Below are positions 1 to 8,725 of a stretch of 64,000 bases of DNA, one piece after another. Within the stretch, counting starts at the first letter, position 1. Each line of letters begins with the position of its first letter. The stretch covers positions 19,933-83,932 of the forward strand of contig JAEWCZ010000014.1 in assembly GCA_023390335.1 (NCBI GenBank), given 5' to 3'. Under the pieces are notes generated by a model that was given only the letters and a program-made list of their open reading frames with translations, searched no databases and was not told the DNA's origin. The stretch comes from Bacillota bacterium (GTDB lineage: Bacteria > Bacillota > Clostridia > Acetivibrionales > DSM-1351). The position numbers and the translations under genes are program-made.

Positions 1-321
1 TACCAACAGGGAGATAAGGATAAATTAAAACGGCTCCTTAAGAAAGTAATTAAATACAACGCAAATGTTAATGAAAATCATGGAGACCTGGAAGAACAGC
101 TCACTGTAATAAAAGAGCGTAAAGCAGCCGTACTGGAGGAAATACAGTCTATGAAGAAGAGATTTCCTTTTTCAGAATCAGATATGTTGGATGATGAAGT
201 TGCTGTTATGAAATTCAGGGATGATATAGACACTGATATAAGAGTCGCAAAAGAGGTTCTGGATAAATTGGAGAAGCAAATACTTGAAAAGCTACCTCCC
301 ATGGGGAAATACAAAAACTAG
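1..321 (+). CDS. C-terminal fragment of a charged, probably helical protein of unknown function
   Basis: An open frame runs from the first base to a TAG stop at 319-321, giving the last 106 residues of a protein that begins outside the window. The segment is rich in Lys, Glu and Asp with regular Leu/Ile/Val spacing (for example LEEQLTVIKERKAAVLEEI), which suggests long amphipathic helices or coiled coil. No catalytic motif or membrane segment is visible. The reading is supported by the absence of stops and by a strong terminator directly after the stop. I do not recognise the family, and the missing N-terminus would be needed to name it. Confidence 0.6.
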   Translation, partial: YQQGDKDKLKRLLKKVIKYNANVNENHGDLEEQLTVIKERKAAVLEEIQSMKKRFPFSESDMLDDEVAVMKFRDDIDTDIRVAKEVLDKLEKQILEKLPPMGKYKN

Positions 322-338
322 CACGTTTTAATAAAAAA

Positions 339-377
339 CGGGAGAGGTGTATTTAAAACATCTGCTCCCGGTTTTTT
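339..377. terminator. Rho-independent terminator, shared by convergent genes
   Basis: The hairpin has arms CGGGAG-AGGTGT and ACATCT-G-CTCCCG (one bulged G, one G-T pair) followed by seven T on the plus strand. A-rich sequence on its left gives a usable U tail on the minus strand too. It separates the gene ending at 321 from the leftward DUF896 gene ending at 382. Confidence 0.85.
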
Positions 378-381
378 TGCG

Positions 382-585
382 TTAATTGTCTTTTCTAAGG
401 CTTCTTCTGTTTCCGTCTGGATCTATAACTACTGTGTTATCAAGTGTAGCCTTTAAATTTGCTCGAAATGCAGCAATATATTCTTTTCTCAACTGATCTC
501 TTTCAGCAAGCTCGGAACTTGTAAGGGAACCTGATTTTGCTTTCTTTGCCAGTTCATTCAATCGTTCAATTCTACTTTTTTCCAT
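382..585 (-). CDS. DUF896 (YnzC/UPF0291) small protein
   Basis: Small protein of 67 residues beginning MEKSRIERLNELAKKAKSG, the helical hairpin typical of the DUF896/YnzC family, with the conserved NELAKKAK and LRKEYIAAFR segments and the late IDPDG motif. The family is a short soluble Firmicutes protein (B. subtilis YnzC is linked to the SOS operon), without an assigned biochemical activity. An in-frame ATG lies 27 bases further upstream (612), but alignment of the family N-terminus and an AAGGAT ribosome site favour the start at 585. A TGTTATAAT extended -10 element lies at about 633-641 on this strand. Convergent with the preceding gene across a shared terminator. Confidence 0.85.
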   Translation of the reverse strand: MEKSRIERLNELAKKAKSGSLTSSELAERDQLRKEYIAAFRANLKATLDNTVVIDPDGNRRSLRKDN

Positions 586-749
586 AATTATAAACCAATC
601 CTTATTCAACATTTTGCTTAAAACACATCAGTATTATAACAAAAAATAATTGATAATAAAAGAAACTGTCAATATTTCTTTAAAAAGCTTATCCATTATG
701 ATAATATAAAATATGACATAGTTAAATTATTGTTCGGGAGGTTGGAAAT

Positions 750-1217
750 ATGAATGATATACAGGTTGTAGTTTTTGATTTGAACAATGAGCTTTGTAGT
801 GTGGAGACTTCAATTGTCTATAAAATAGAAAAATATGGGTCAATATCACTTGTTCCACAAATGCCCGATTATATTAAGGGAATATATAATTTGAGGGGGA
901 AAGTAGTCCCTGTGGTTGACCTTAATAAGAGATTCAATTTAGGAGAATCAGAGGTAACAAAAAAAACCAAGATAATAATAACTGAAAAGGACAATCAATT
1001 GTACGGTTTTATGGTAAACAATGTTACCGAAATTATCAATCTAAATGATAATGCAATCGATAGATCCGAAGCAGTATTAAAACTAAACAGTAAGAAATAC
1101 ATAAAAGGTATAGGAAAGAACGATGGGAAGCTTTTTTCAATAATTGATTTAAATGAAATTTTACATAATGAAGAAATAGAAGAGGTTACGACGGTGCTTT
1201 CAGAAGCCGTAAACTAG
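750..1217 (+). CDS. cheW: CheW-like chemotaxis coupling protein
   Basis: A 155-residue single-domain CheW protein. CheW couples membrane chemoreceptors to the histidine kinase CheA at the inner face of the membrane. The diagnostic stretch IKGIYNLRGKVVPVVDLNKRF at about residues 42-62 is the CheW signature (G-x-x-N-L-R-G-x-V-x-P-V-V-D-L), preceded by the typical IEKYGSISLVPQMPDY strand-loop and followed by the second beta subdomain ending SIIDLNEIL. Length matches stand-alone CheW. The start has a GGGAGG site seven to nine bases upstream. No other chemotaxis genes are adjacent, so it is an orphan copy or serves receptors encoded elsewhere. It is monocistronic, with a terminator downstream. Confidence 0.92.
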   Translation: MNDIQVVVFDLNNELCSVETSIVYKIEKYGSISLVPQMPDYIKGIYNLRGKVVPVVDLNKRFNLGESEVTKKTKIIITEKDNQLYGFMVNNVTEIINLNDNAIDRSEAVLKLNSKKYIKGIGKNDGKLFSIIDLNEILHNEEIEEVTTVLSEAVN

Positions 1218-1238
1218 TGTTTAAATATTTACATAATA

Positions 1239-1287
1239 AAAACCTGTAAAGCGAAAATGAATTAATTCTTTGCTTTATGGGTTTTTT
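1239..1287 (+). terminator. Rho-independent terminator after cheW
   Basis: Arms AAACCTGTAAAGC and GCTTTATGGGTTT pair around an AT-rich loop and run into TTTTT. The position immediately after cheW supports a single-gene transcript. Confidence 0.75.
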
Positions 1288-1404
1288 GCTTTCAATAATC
1301 TCTAATTTGTAACAAAAAGAAAAATGTAGACATAAAATATTATCAAGCGGTTAATTAATGTAATCTTGTCCGCATACGAGTTATAAAGGGGGTAATAAGG
1401 TAAT

Positions 1405-1698
1405 ATGGAAAATAGACTTCACTCACATAGCTTTGCGGGAAAGACTTCAAATACTGAAGCTCACATTCATCAATATTCCGGCAAGACTGATGAAACAAAT
1501 GACAGGACAGGGCATATACACTATATTGAAGGAATAACTACGTTGGAAGAGGGTCATGTTCATTATTATACAATTGCCACTAGCCCTGCTATTTATGTAA
1601 ATGGTGGTCATTATCACATTTATATGGGAAATGCAAGTTTAGCTCATAATCATGTTCAGGTTATAGCAGGAGACACATCCTTCTATAAGAAAGATTAA
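1405..1698 (+). CDS. His-rich YmaF-like protein
   Basis: A 97-residue soluble protein with at least six HxH pairs spaced along its whole length (HSH, HIH, HIH, HVH, HYH, HNH), separated by short Gly/Thr segments such as GKT. This pattern resembles the YmaF family, a small His-rich family of unknown role in endospore formers. The repeated HxH pairs suggest metal binding or a beta-rich fold with histidines on one face; this is inference. No signal peptide or membrane helix is visible. An AAGG site lies about seven bases before the ATG and a GGGGGT run further upstream. It stands alone between two terminators. Confidence 0.55.
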   Translation: MENRLHSHSFAGKTSNTEAHIHQYSGKTDETNDRTGHIHYIEGITTLEEGHVHYYTIATSPAIYVNGGHYHIYMGNASLAHNHVQVIAGDTSFYKKD

Positions 1699-1750
1699 TG
1701 TTCACAGGGGATTTATCCGGTACAAAATAAATGACGGTAAATATAAATAT

Positions 1751-1785
1751 AAACCTGCTGTTCTCAGTAAACAGCAGGTTTATAC
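1751..1785. terminator. Bidirectional terminator between YmaF-like gene and ychF
   Basis: Perfect 12-bp arms AAACCTGCTGTT and AACAGCAGGTTT surround a six-base loop, with A-rich and T-rich flanks. It serves the rightward gene ending at 1698 and the leftward ychF ending at 1806. Confidence 0.85.
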
Positions 1786-1805
1786 TATATTAGAAATTAA
1801 CTTAA

Positions 1806-2900
1806 TTAAACATTAAATCTGAACAATGTAACATCTCCGTCATGCATTACATATTCCTTACCTTCCGAACGAACCAGGCCCTTTTCTTTTGCAACCGTAT
1901 AGGAGCCACAACTAATTAAATCATCATAAGCTACAATTTCAGCTCTAATAAAACCTCTCTCAAAGTCACTGTGAATTTTACCGGCAGCTTGAGGTGCCTT
2001 TGTACCGTTTGTAATAGTCCATGCTCTTACTTCCTGTGGACCGGCAGTCAGATAGCTTATAAGTCCCAGTATTTTGTAGCTGGCTTTAATAAGCTTGTCC
2101 AGACCGGATTCCTCCAATCCCATGGCCTCAAGGAAGTCGGCCTTTTCTTCATCATCCAGCTGAGCGATTTCTTCTTCAATCTTAGCACAGATCACCATAA
2201 CTTCCGAATTCTCTTCAGCCGCTACTTCTTTAAGCTCTGCAAGAAACCTGTTGCTATCAAGGGAAGAAAGGTCTTCCTCTGATACATTTGCAGCATACAA
2301 AACAGGCTTTAATGTAATAAGAAATAACTGGTCAACAAGCTGTTGCTGTTCTTGGTCAAAGGACATAGATCTTACTGGTTTACCGCTTTCAAGATGAGCT
2401 TTTATGGCTTCATAAAGTTCCATTTCAATCTGGAACTTCTTGTCTCCTGATTTAAGCATTTTCTTAGTTCTGTCGATTCTTCTCTCAATCATTTCGAGGT
2501 CAGAAAAAATCAATTCAAGGTTAATGGTTTCAATATCCCTTTTAGGGCCTATAGAGCCATCAACATGAACTATGTTGCTATCTTCAAAACATCTTACAAC
2601 ATGAACTATTGAATCAACTTCTCTTATATGAGAGAGAAATTTATTTCCTAACCCTTCACCCTTACTTGCACCTTTAACAAGACCTGCAATATCGACAAAT
2701 TCAATTACAGTCGGGGTTATTTTTTCAGGATTATACATCTTGGCAAGCATGTCCAGTCTTTCATCGGGCACCGCCACAATTCCTACATTTGGTTCAATAG
2801 TACAAAACGGATAATTTGCACTTTCTGCACCGGCTTTTGTTATTGCATTAAAAAGAGTGCTTTTGCCTACGTTTGGGAGTCCTACAATTCCTAATTTCAT
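1806..2900 (-). CDS. ychF: Redox-responsive ATPase YchF (OLA1 family)
   Basis: A 364-residue cytosolic P-loop protein of the Obg-related YchF/OLA1 family, which preferentially hydrolyses ATP and associates with ribosomes. Visible motifs: the P-loop GLPNVGKST at residues 7-15, NYPFCTIEPN at 29-38, DIAGLVKGASKGEGLG at 70-85 (Walker B/switch II), and the NVSEED base-recognition motif near residue 205 that replaces the NKxD of GTPases. The C-terminal third carries a TGS domain (GPQEVRAWTI through VMHDGDVTLFRFNV). Length is normal. It is leftward and alone, ending at a shared terminator. Confidence 0.95.
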   Translation of the reverse strand: MKLGIVGLPNVGKSTLFNAITKAGAESANYPFCTIEPNVGIVAVPDERLDMLAKMYNPEKITPTVIEFVDIAGLVKGASKGEGLGNKFLSHIREVDSIVHVVRCFEDSNIVHVDGSIGPKRDIETINLELIFSDLEMIERRIDRTKKMLKSGDKKFQIEMELYEAIKAHLESGKPVRSMSFDQEQQQLVDQLFLITLKPVLYAANVSEEDLSSLDSNRFLAELKEVAAEENSEVMVICAKIEEEIAQLDDEEKADFLEAMGLEESGLDKLIKASYKILGLISYLTAGPQEVRAWTITNGTKAPQAAGKIHSDFERGFIRAEIVAYDDLISCGSYTVAKEKGLVRSEGKEYVMHDGDVTLFRFNV

Positions 2901-3173
2901 TTATATATCTATCCTCTCATGGTTTGTAACATCAAAAAATACCATAAAAATTATATACTATCTAATTTTTCATTGCAATATTATTAAGTTTTACGCATTG
3001 TAATATTGATTTTATTTTTTTATTAAATTAATATAGAAAGCGGGAAAAAAATAATCAGACATACAATGCTCGCAATCGTATACTAAAATGTAAATACAAT
3101 AAAAAAGTTGTATGTTCAGTATAAACTATTATTAACCATATATTATTATTGAAAAAAATCAGGAGGTATATTT

Positions 3174-3572
3174 ATGTATTGTAGAAATTGCGGAAACGTT
3201 ATGAATGACCAGGCTGTTGTATGCGTTACGTGTGGAGTTCCTGTAGGAAAAGGAAATAATTATTGTCCTTTATGCGGAGAAGTAACCGATTCCATGTCTC
3301 ATATATGTATGAAATGCGGTTTTAGTTTAAATAATTACGGACAGCAAAAATCAAAGCTTGCAGCCGGATTGTTCGGAATTTTCCTTGGCATGTTCGGTGT
3401 TCACAGATTTTATCTGGGATATATAGGGATTGGTGTGGCACAGTTATTACTCACTGTTTTATCATGTTTTATATTCTCACCAATTATTTGGGTATGGGGA
3501 CTTATAGAAGGAATTTTGATTCTTGCAGGTTCTATCAATAAGGATTCTAAGGGTGTAGCATTAAAAGATTAA
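3174..3572 (+). CDS. Zinc-ribbon and TM2-domain membrane protein
   Basis: A 132-residue protein. The N-terminal 50 residues hold paired CxxC knuckles (CRNCG, CVTCG, CPLCG, CMKCG), expected to form one or two zinc ribbons in the cytoplasm. The C-terminal half is a TM2 domain: two hydrophobic helices with the conserved turn GMFGVHRFYLGYIGIGVAQLL. TM2 proteins with zinc ribbons are common in Firmicutes but have no settled function. The start has a consensus AGGAGGT eight bases upstream. The 270 bases upstream are AT-rich with a weak 8-bp inverted repeat (3059-3066 and 3108-3115), otherwise empty. Confidence 0.85.
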   Translation: MYCRNCGNVMNDQAVVCVTCGVPVGKGNNYCPLCGEVTDSMSHICMKCGFSLNNYGQQKSKLAAGLFGIFLGMFGVHRFYLGYIGIGVAQLLLTVLSCFIFSPIIWVWGLIEGILILAGSINKDSKGVALKD

Positions 3573-3587
3573 ACCATAAGGTTTTTT

Positions 3588-3617
3588 GCAGATAGGAATT
3601 ATTGAGTTCCTATCTGC
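3588..3617. repeat. Hairpin between convergent TM2 and MerR genes
   Basis: Perfect 11-bp arms GCAGATAGGAA and TTCCTATCTGC with an eight-base loop. It lies between two converging genes, as terminators do, but has no T run on either exit side; the only T run precedes it. It may act as a transcript-end stabiliser or a weak terminator. Confidence 0.5.
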
Positions 3618-3632
3618 GGGTTGAAGGAAATT

Positions 3633-4223
3633 TTATTTTCCAATCAATTTTTTTAGTTTACCTGCAAGAGATGTATTTTTTCGTTCTCTCCAACTGGTAA
3701 TATATCTGTCTACCTCCTGGAAATGCTTGTCCATTTTGATTTCCAGTTTACGGGAACTATTTTCAACACAAGCTCCAAGTTCAAGCTTGGAGCTATGGAT
3801 TTCCTTTGAAATATGTTCTCTAGTACTTATAAATTCTGTGGCAACATTATTAAAAAGTTGCTCTTTAATACCATTTAAGGTTTCCAGTATCATAGACAGT
3901 TCAGCACTGCTCAGTTCTTCCAATCTCTGTGAGACCACCGCAGGAAGTTGTTCAGCAGGAATAGGGATACTTATATCTTTGGGCCTTATAATATTTTCGT
4001 CCTCAAGAATTTTCCTGATTGCCTTCAGCTCCAGACCTTGATCACGCATTGCTTTTATCTGGTACATTACATTTGCCAGATCAGTAGTGTAATACCGTCT
4101 TCCTCTGTTATCCTTCGGGATGTTTAACCCAAATTCCTTTTCATAAAACCTTAAAGCATGATCTGTTATATTTAAAGATGTGCTTAGTTCTGTTATTGTA
4201 TATCTTTCCTTGAGTACATCCAT
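3633..4223 (-). CDS. MerR-family DNA-binding protein with coiled-coil C-terminus
   Basis: A 196-residue protein with an N-terminal MerR winged helix: YTITELSTSLNITDHALRFYEKEFGL (helix-turn-helix plus the YEKE dimer-orientation strand) followed by RRYYTTDLANVMYQIKAMRDQG. The rest is helical and charged and lacks cysteines or an effector-binding domain. It may therefore be a structural or constitutive regulator in the manner of RacA-type MerR proteins, though this is only an architectural resemblance. A GGGGGT site precedes the ATG. It is monocistronic on the minus strand. Confidence 0.75.
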   Translation of the reverse strand: MDVLKERYTITELSTSLNITDHALRFYEKEFGLNIPKDNRGRRYYTTDLANVMYQIKAMRDQGLELKAIRKILEDENIIRPKDISIPIPAEQLPAVVSQRLEELSSAELSMILETLNGIKEQLFNNVATEFISTREHISKEIHSSKLELGACVENSSRKLEIKMDKHFQEVDRYITSWRERKNTSLAGKLKKLIGK

Positions 4224-4316
4224 GGAACTATCTACCCCCTGTTACTATGTCTATAAACACGTATAATTATATTTTGATAGTATCATAAGACATAGTTGGT
4301 GTAAAATATTTACATA

Positions 4317-5216
4317 TTATTCGCTTAGTATTTCCAATAGGTTGGTTATATCAGAGGGAAGCTCCGCCGTGAATATAACTTCTTTTCGGGTTACGGGATG
4401 AATAATCTCTGTTCTATAAGAATGGAGGGCCTGCCGGGAAATGTATAAATTTGTATTTTCTGAATAAAGAGTATCGCCATAGATAGGAAACCCCATTGCA
4501 TGACAATGAACTCTTATCTGGTGTGTACGTCCTGTCTCAAGCTTAAAGCCCAACAAGGCGGAATTATGTGAATAAAAGCTTTTGAGAACTTTATAATGTG
4601 TTATTGAGGGTGCTCCTTCCTCAGAGATATGTCTCAGCATAATACTACCCGGCTTTCTGGCTATGGGTAGGTTTATAGTACCTTCGTTAATTTCAGGTAT
4701 ACCTTGCACAACACCCAAATACTCTTTTTTAAACTGATTTGTATGCATTTGCTGTATGAGCATCTCCTGAGTAAACTGGTTTTTTGCAAAAATAATAATA
4801 CCTGATGTTTCTCTGTCTAGCCTACTAACCGGCCTTACTTTTTTTGTGATACCTTTCTTCTTAAGATAATACACAATTCCGTTGGCTATGGTATTGTCGG
4901 GATGGTAGCTGGTAGGATGGACTACTATACCCGGTTGCTTGTTGAGAACCAGCATACACTCATCCTCATAAATAATATCTAGCGGTATATCCTGAGGTTC
5001 GATATGCTCACATTCCTCCTCAAGATCGAGTATCACCTTTACCCTGTCCTTCGCCTTTACGATATAATTAACTCTTTCGGGGCACTCGTTTACATAAATC
5101 TTCTGTTGCAGTTTAAGTTTTTTTATAAGCCTTTCAGAAAGCTGAAGTCCGTTTTTTAAGACGAATTTTAGAGTCTTTTCGGCCTCATTCTCACTGACAA
5201 TCCTCTCTAATAACAT
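4317..5216 (-). CDS. RluA-family 23S/tRNA pseudouridine synthase
   Basis: A 299-residue pseudouridine synthase that isomerises specific uridines in structured RNA. The catalytic motif SRLDRETSG (catalytic Asp in RLD) lies at about residues 131-139, preceded by the IIYEDECMLVLNKQPGIVVHP strand of the RluA fold and followed by the LETGRTHQIRVHCHAMGFPIYGD motif. The N-terminal 70 residues correspond to a short S4-like region. A second paralogue (24527-25441) sits before the pyr operon. GGAGG lies eight bases before the ATG. The target uridine cannot be assigned from sequence. Confidence 0.9.
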   Translation of the reverse strand: MLLERIVSENEAEKTLKFVLKNGLQLSERLIKKLKLQQKIYVNECPERVNYIVKAKDRVKVILDLEEECEHIEPQDIPLDIIYEDECMLVLNKQPGIVVHPTSYHPDNTIANGIVYYLKKKGITKKVRPVSRLDRETSGIIIFAKNQFTQEMLIQQMHTNQFKKEYLGVVQGIPEINEGTINLPIARKPGSIMLRHISEEGAPSITHYKVLKSFYSHNSALLGFKLETGRTHQIRVHCHAMGFPIYGDTLYSENTNLYISRQALHSYRTEIIHPVTRKEVIFTAELPSDITNLLEILSE

Positions 5217-5379
5217 TAAAATCCTCCTGGCAATAATGGCAGAAATAAATCCACATAGTATATAACGTATTGTACTATAAATGGAATTTGATATGCAAAA
5301 GTTTTATAATTAACTTGATAAACCAATACAAAGTAGATAAAATCAAGTATATATAAACTACGAAAGAGGAATTTTACCA

Positions 5380-6666
5380 ATGGATTTTCAGACAAGAGAA
5401 TTTTTAAAACAGCAGTTTGAAATAGATGACAGAATTATTGAATTGGCTGAACAAGCTGAAAATGATGCACAAAAGGTATTCACACGAATAGATGAAGTTA
5501 AACAACTAAACCAACTTAAAGTAATAAAGGCTATGCAGGAAAACAAATTAAGCGATTCTCATTTTAATGGAACAACCGGCTATGGTTATGATGACAGGGG
5601 TAGAGAGGTTTTGGATAGTGTTTATGCAAACATATTTCAAACCGAGGACGCTCTTGTACGACATCAGATTGTTTCGGGTACCCAGGCACTTGCACTTTGC
5701 CTTTTTGGAAATCTCAGACCCGGTGACGAACTGGTAGCTGTTACAGGAAAACCCTATGATACTCTGGAAGAAGTAATTGGGATAAGAGGGGAAAACTGCG
5801 GTTCTCTCAAGGAGTTCGGGGTAACTTACAAACAGGTTGATTTGAAGAATGGAAAACCCGACCTGGAAAACATAAGAGCAACGGTGTCAGAAAAAACAAA
5901 AATGGCAATGATTCAGCGCTCAAGGGGTTATTCATGGAGAGATGCACTGTCTATTCAGGATATAAAAAATGTAATAGATGCGGTTAAAGAAATAAACAAT
6001 AACATAATTGTAATGGTTGATAACTGTTACGGGGAATTTGTTGAGGTTTTAGAGCCTACACAGGTGGGGGCGGATATAATAGCAGGTTCCCTTATAAAGA
6101 ACCCCGGAGGCGGACTTGCACTCACAGGAGGCTATATAGCAGGAAAGAAGCATCTTGTGGAACAAGCGGCATACAGACTTACTTCTCCGGGCCTTGGCAA
6201 GGAGGTTGGTGCTTCTCTGGGTAACAACAGGCTTATGTTTCAGGGGTTATTCATGTCACCTCATGTAGTGGCGGAAAGCCTCAAGGGTGCTGTATTTTGT
6301 GCTGCACTTATGGAAAGAGCAGGCTTTGAGACCATGCCATCTGTTGAAGCACACAGAAGTGATATAATACAATCAGTAAAGTTTAATAATAAAGAAAGCC
6401 TTATTGCATTTTGCCAGGGCATACAGAAAGGATCACCCGTAGATTCTTACGTTACACCACAACCGTGGGATATGCCGGGATATGATGCACCTGTAATTAT
6501 GGCAGCAGGAGCATTTGTACAGGGGTCTTCTATTGAACTCAGTGCTGATGCGCCGATAAAGGAACCTTATGTGGCATATATGCAGGGTGGTCTTGTATAT
6601 GAACATGTTAAGTTGGGGAATATTATAGCTTTGCAGAAATTGTTCAATCAGGGGATAGTAAAATAA
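5380..6666 (+). CDS. Methionine gamma-lyase-like PLP enzyme (aluminium-resistance/YnbB family)
   Basis: A 428-residue fold-type I PLP enzyme of the family annotated as aluminium resistance protein or methionine gamma-lyase-like (B. subtilis YnbB). The cofactor region is visible: GTQALALCLFGNLRPGDE (phosphate loop), VDNCYGEFVE (Asp contacting the pyridine nitrogen) and SLIKNPGGGLALTGGYIAG, whose Lys near residue 240 should form the Schiff base. Full family length. The family is inferred to act on sulfur-containing amino acids, but substrate specificity is not established. It leads the run of genes into the division cluster; an AGAGG site precedes the ATG. Confidence 0.88.
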   Translation: MDFQTREFLKQQFEIDDRIIELAEQAENDAQKVFTRIDEVKQLNQLKVIKAMQENKLSDSHFNGTTGYGYDDRGREVLDSVYANIFQTEDALVRHQIVSGTQALALCLFGNLRPGDELVAVTGKPYDTLEEVIGIRGENCGSLKEFGVTYKQVDLKNGKPDLENIRATVSEKTKMAMIQRSRGYSWRDALSIQDIKNVIDAVKEINNNIIVMVDNCYGEFVEVLEPTQVGADIIAGSLIKNPGGGLALTGGYIAGKKHLVEQAAYRLTSPGLGKEVGASLGNNRLMFQGLFMSPHVVAESLKGAVFCAALMERAGFETMPSVEAHRSDIIQSVKFNNKESLIAFCQGIQKGSPVDSYVTPQPWDMPGYDAPVIMAAGAFVQGSSIELSADAPIKEPYVAYMQGGLVYEHVKLGNIIALQKLFNQGIVK

Positions 6667-6714
6667 GACAGGCTGAAACAACACTAAAGAAAAGGTAATA
6701 GGTGGGTGAAACAA

Positions 6715-7968
6715 ATGGAGAATGTATTCAAAATCAAGGGTATTAAAATTGGCACGCTGATTCTAGGAATATTTCTACTGATATATCTGCCATCATTGCT
6801 TTACATAACTTTTGGGAATAATATTGAAAAAGACATATTAAAGAACGGTAAAATAGAAGTAGTACAAAATGTTGATGGTATTTTGATAAGAAATGAAAAG
6901 GTTATAAATTCTCCTGATGACGGTAACTGTGTTATGGATGCTGTAGAGGGTGAAAAGGTTCCTGCATTTTATAGAATTGCTACTATAGTCAAAAATGTTC
7001 CCGTTTCGACCTATGAGGAACTTAAAAAAAAGGAAATGCAAATAACTAGTGCACAAAAAGCTCAAAAAGAAAATTTGGGCATATTTTCTAGTGACATAAT
7101 AAAACTGGACTCTGAAATAATAGAAAAGGTAAAGAATCTGGGACAGCAATCATCAAGGGGCAGTCTGGTTGAAAGCTTTGATACAATGTCGGATATTGAT
7201 AGTGTTGTTTATAGAAAATCCGATATATTTGGTGACAACAGCAAATCTGCTAAATATATAACCAGACTAACTAGTGAAAAAGCTGAAATTGAAAGCAGAC
7301 TAAATAATAACGTCAAGGAAGTAAGGGCCGGTTCTGCGGGATTGATATCTTTTGCAATAGACGGTTATGAATCACTGCTGACTCCGGATTTTATAAAAAA
7401 TGCTACACCTCAGGATTTAGAAAATATTACTGTTAAGGATACAAACAGAGACTTCAATGTTGTTGATGTAAAAAAAGGAGAGCCAATTGCAAAGTTAGTA
7501 AAAGATCTTGATAATTACATGGTTGCTGTAGTGAACGAAAAAATTGCAAAGGATTTGACCAAAGATAAGCACGTAACCCTAAGAATCAATGACATAGGCT
7601 ACAGTATGGATGCTGATATAAACTATAGCTCAAATGTCATTAACGGTAAAAGAATAATTTCGTTCAAATATGATACCGGTTTAGATGAAACTATAGGCAT
7701 GCGGAGAATAAATGTTGATGTTGTCTTATCGAGCTATAGCGGATTAAAGGTTCCACGAAGCTGCTTGCAGAATATAAATCTAAGTAATCAAACGGCGAAA
7801 ATATGTTTATTAAAAGGGAATACAGCCACATTTAGAAAGGTAAAAATAGTAGGGATGAATGAGGATGCGGCAATAATCGATAATCCTGACGGTGAGTCAT
7901 CCATCGCACTATACAACACATACATACTAAATCCCAAAAATATACAGGAGGGACAGATAATTGATTGA
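6715..7968 (+). CDS. HlyD-like membrane-anchored protein upstream of the division cluster
   Basis: About 417 residues. One N-terminal transmembrane helix (IGTLILGIFLLIYLPSLLYI) anchors a large extracytoplasmic part containing a lipoyl/barrel-sandwich-like strand region (GILIRNEKVINSPDDG near residue 55, GLISFAIDGYES further on) that resembles HlyD/RND-type membrane fusion adaptors. No cognate ABC or RND transporter is adjacent. Clostridial genomes often have such a protein next to ylmE/sepF, so a cell-envelope or division role is possible, but this is inference. A GTG nine bases upstream (6706) is an alternative start; GGTGGG spaced eight bases supports the ATG at 6715. Its end overlaps ylmE by eight bases. 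Confidence 0.65.
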   Translation: MENVFKIKGIKIGTLILGIFLLIYLPSLLYITFGNNIEKDILKNGKIEVVQNVDGILIRNEKVINSPDDGNCVMDAVEGEKVPAFYRIATIVKNVPVSTYEELKKKEMQITSAQKAQKENLGIFSSDIIKLDSEIIEKVKNLGQQSSRGSLVESFDTMSDIDSVVYRKSDIFGDNSKSAKYITRLTSEKAEIESRLNNNVKEVRAGSAGLISFAIDGYESLLTPDFIKNATPQDLENITVKDTNRDFNVVDVKKGEPIAKLVKDLDNYMVAVVNEKIAKDLTKDKHVTLRINDIGYSMDADINYSSNVINGKRIISFKYDTGLDETIGMRRINVDVVLSSYSGLKVPRSCLQNINLSNQTAKICLLKGNTATFRKVKIVGMNEDAAIIDNPDGESSIALYNTYILNPKNIQEGQIID

Positions 7969-8668
7969 TGAAACAATAAAACAAAATCTGGACGATATAT
8001 ATTCCAGAATAAAAACCGCAGCTGAGAAAAGTGGTAGAAAAGCAGAAGATATAAAACTTATTGCTGTTACCAAAACTGTTGAGGTTGATAGAATCAGAAA
8101 TGTTTGTGAATACGGTGTACCTGATTTTGGTGAAAACAGGGTACAGGAGTTGCTGGAAAAGTATGATAAGTTTGATGATACAATAAAATGGCATCTGATT
8201 GGACATTTGCAAACAAATAAAGTCAAATATATCATCGATAAAGTTCATATGATACATTCGGTAGACAGCTTCGAACTGGCAAAAGAGATTGACAACCGTG
8301 CAGGTAAAGCAGGCAAAAAAATGAACATACTTTTACAGGTAAATGTTTCGGGTGAAGAAACCAAGTTTGGAATTAGTCCAGAAGAAGTTAACCGGTACGT
8401 TTCATTTATTTCCCAATTGGAGAATTTATCTTTAAGGGGAATGATGACTATAGCACCATTTGCCGATAATACCCAGGAAATAAGACCTATCTTTAAGTAT
8501 CTTTACGACATTTTTATTGACATAAAGAATAAAAGAATAGATAATGTTAGTATGGATTATCTTTCCATGGGTATGAGCAACGATTTTGAGGTTGCAATTG
8601 AAGAAGGTGCAAATATTATCAGAGTCGGAACAGGTATTTTTGGAAAGCGTAACTATCCTCAAAAGTAA
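7961..8668 (+). CDS. ylmE: PLP homeostasis protein YlmE/YggS
   Basis: A 235-residue alanine-racemase-fold protein of the YggS/PROSC family, a PLP-binding cytosolic protein that buffers vitamin B6 and amino-acid pools. The cofactor lysine is in IKLIAVTKTV (residues about 31-40); GVPDFGENRVQELLEK and WHLIGHLQTNKVKYI are family signatures, and the C-terminal SMGMSNDFEVAIEEGANIIRVGTGIFG binds the phosphate. It starts with TTG eight bases after AGGAGGG and overlaps the preceding gene, which implies translational coupling. It opens the conserved ylmE-sepF-ylmG-ylmH-divIVA order. Confidence 0.95.
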   Translation: MIDETIKQNLDDIYSRIKTAAEKSGRKAEDIKLIAVTKTVEVDRIRNVCEYGVPDFGENRVQELLEKYDKFDDTIKWHLIGHLQTNKVKYIIDKVHMIHSVDSFELAKEIDNRAGKAGKKMNILLQVNVSGEETKFGISPEEVNRYVSFISQLENLSLRGMMTIAPFADNTQEIRPIFKYLYDIFIDIKNKRIDNVSMDYLSMGMSNDFEVAIEEGANIIRVGTGIFGKRNYPQK

Positions 8669-8725
8669 TAATAATGAACGATAGACAAAAAATATATTTA
8701 CTAAAGACTCAGGGGGTATTTGAAA

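Noticed and set aside
3588..3617. Classical intrinsic terminator between TM2 and MerR genes
   Set aside because: The stem is perfect but no T run follows it in either direction, so it is listed only as a hairpin.
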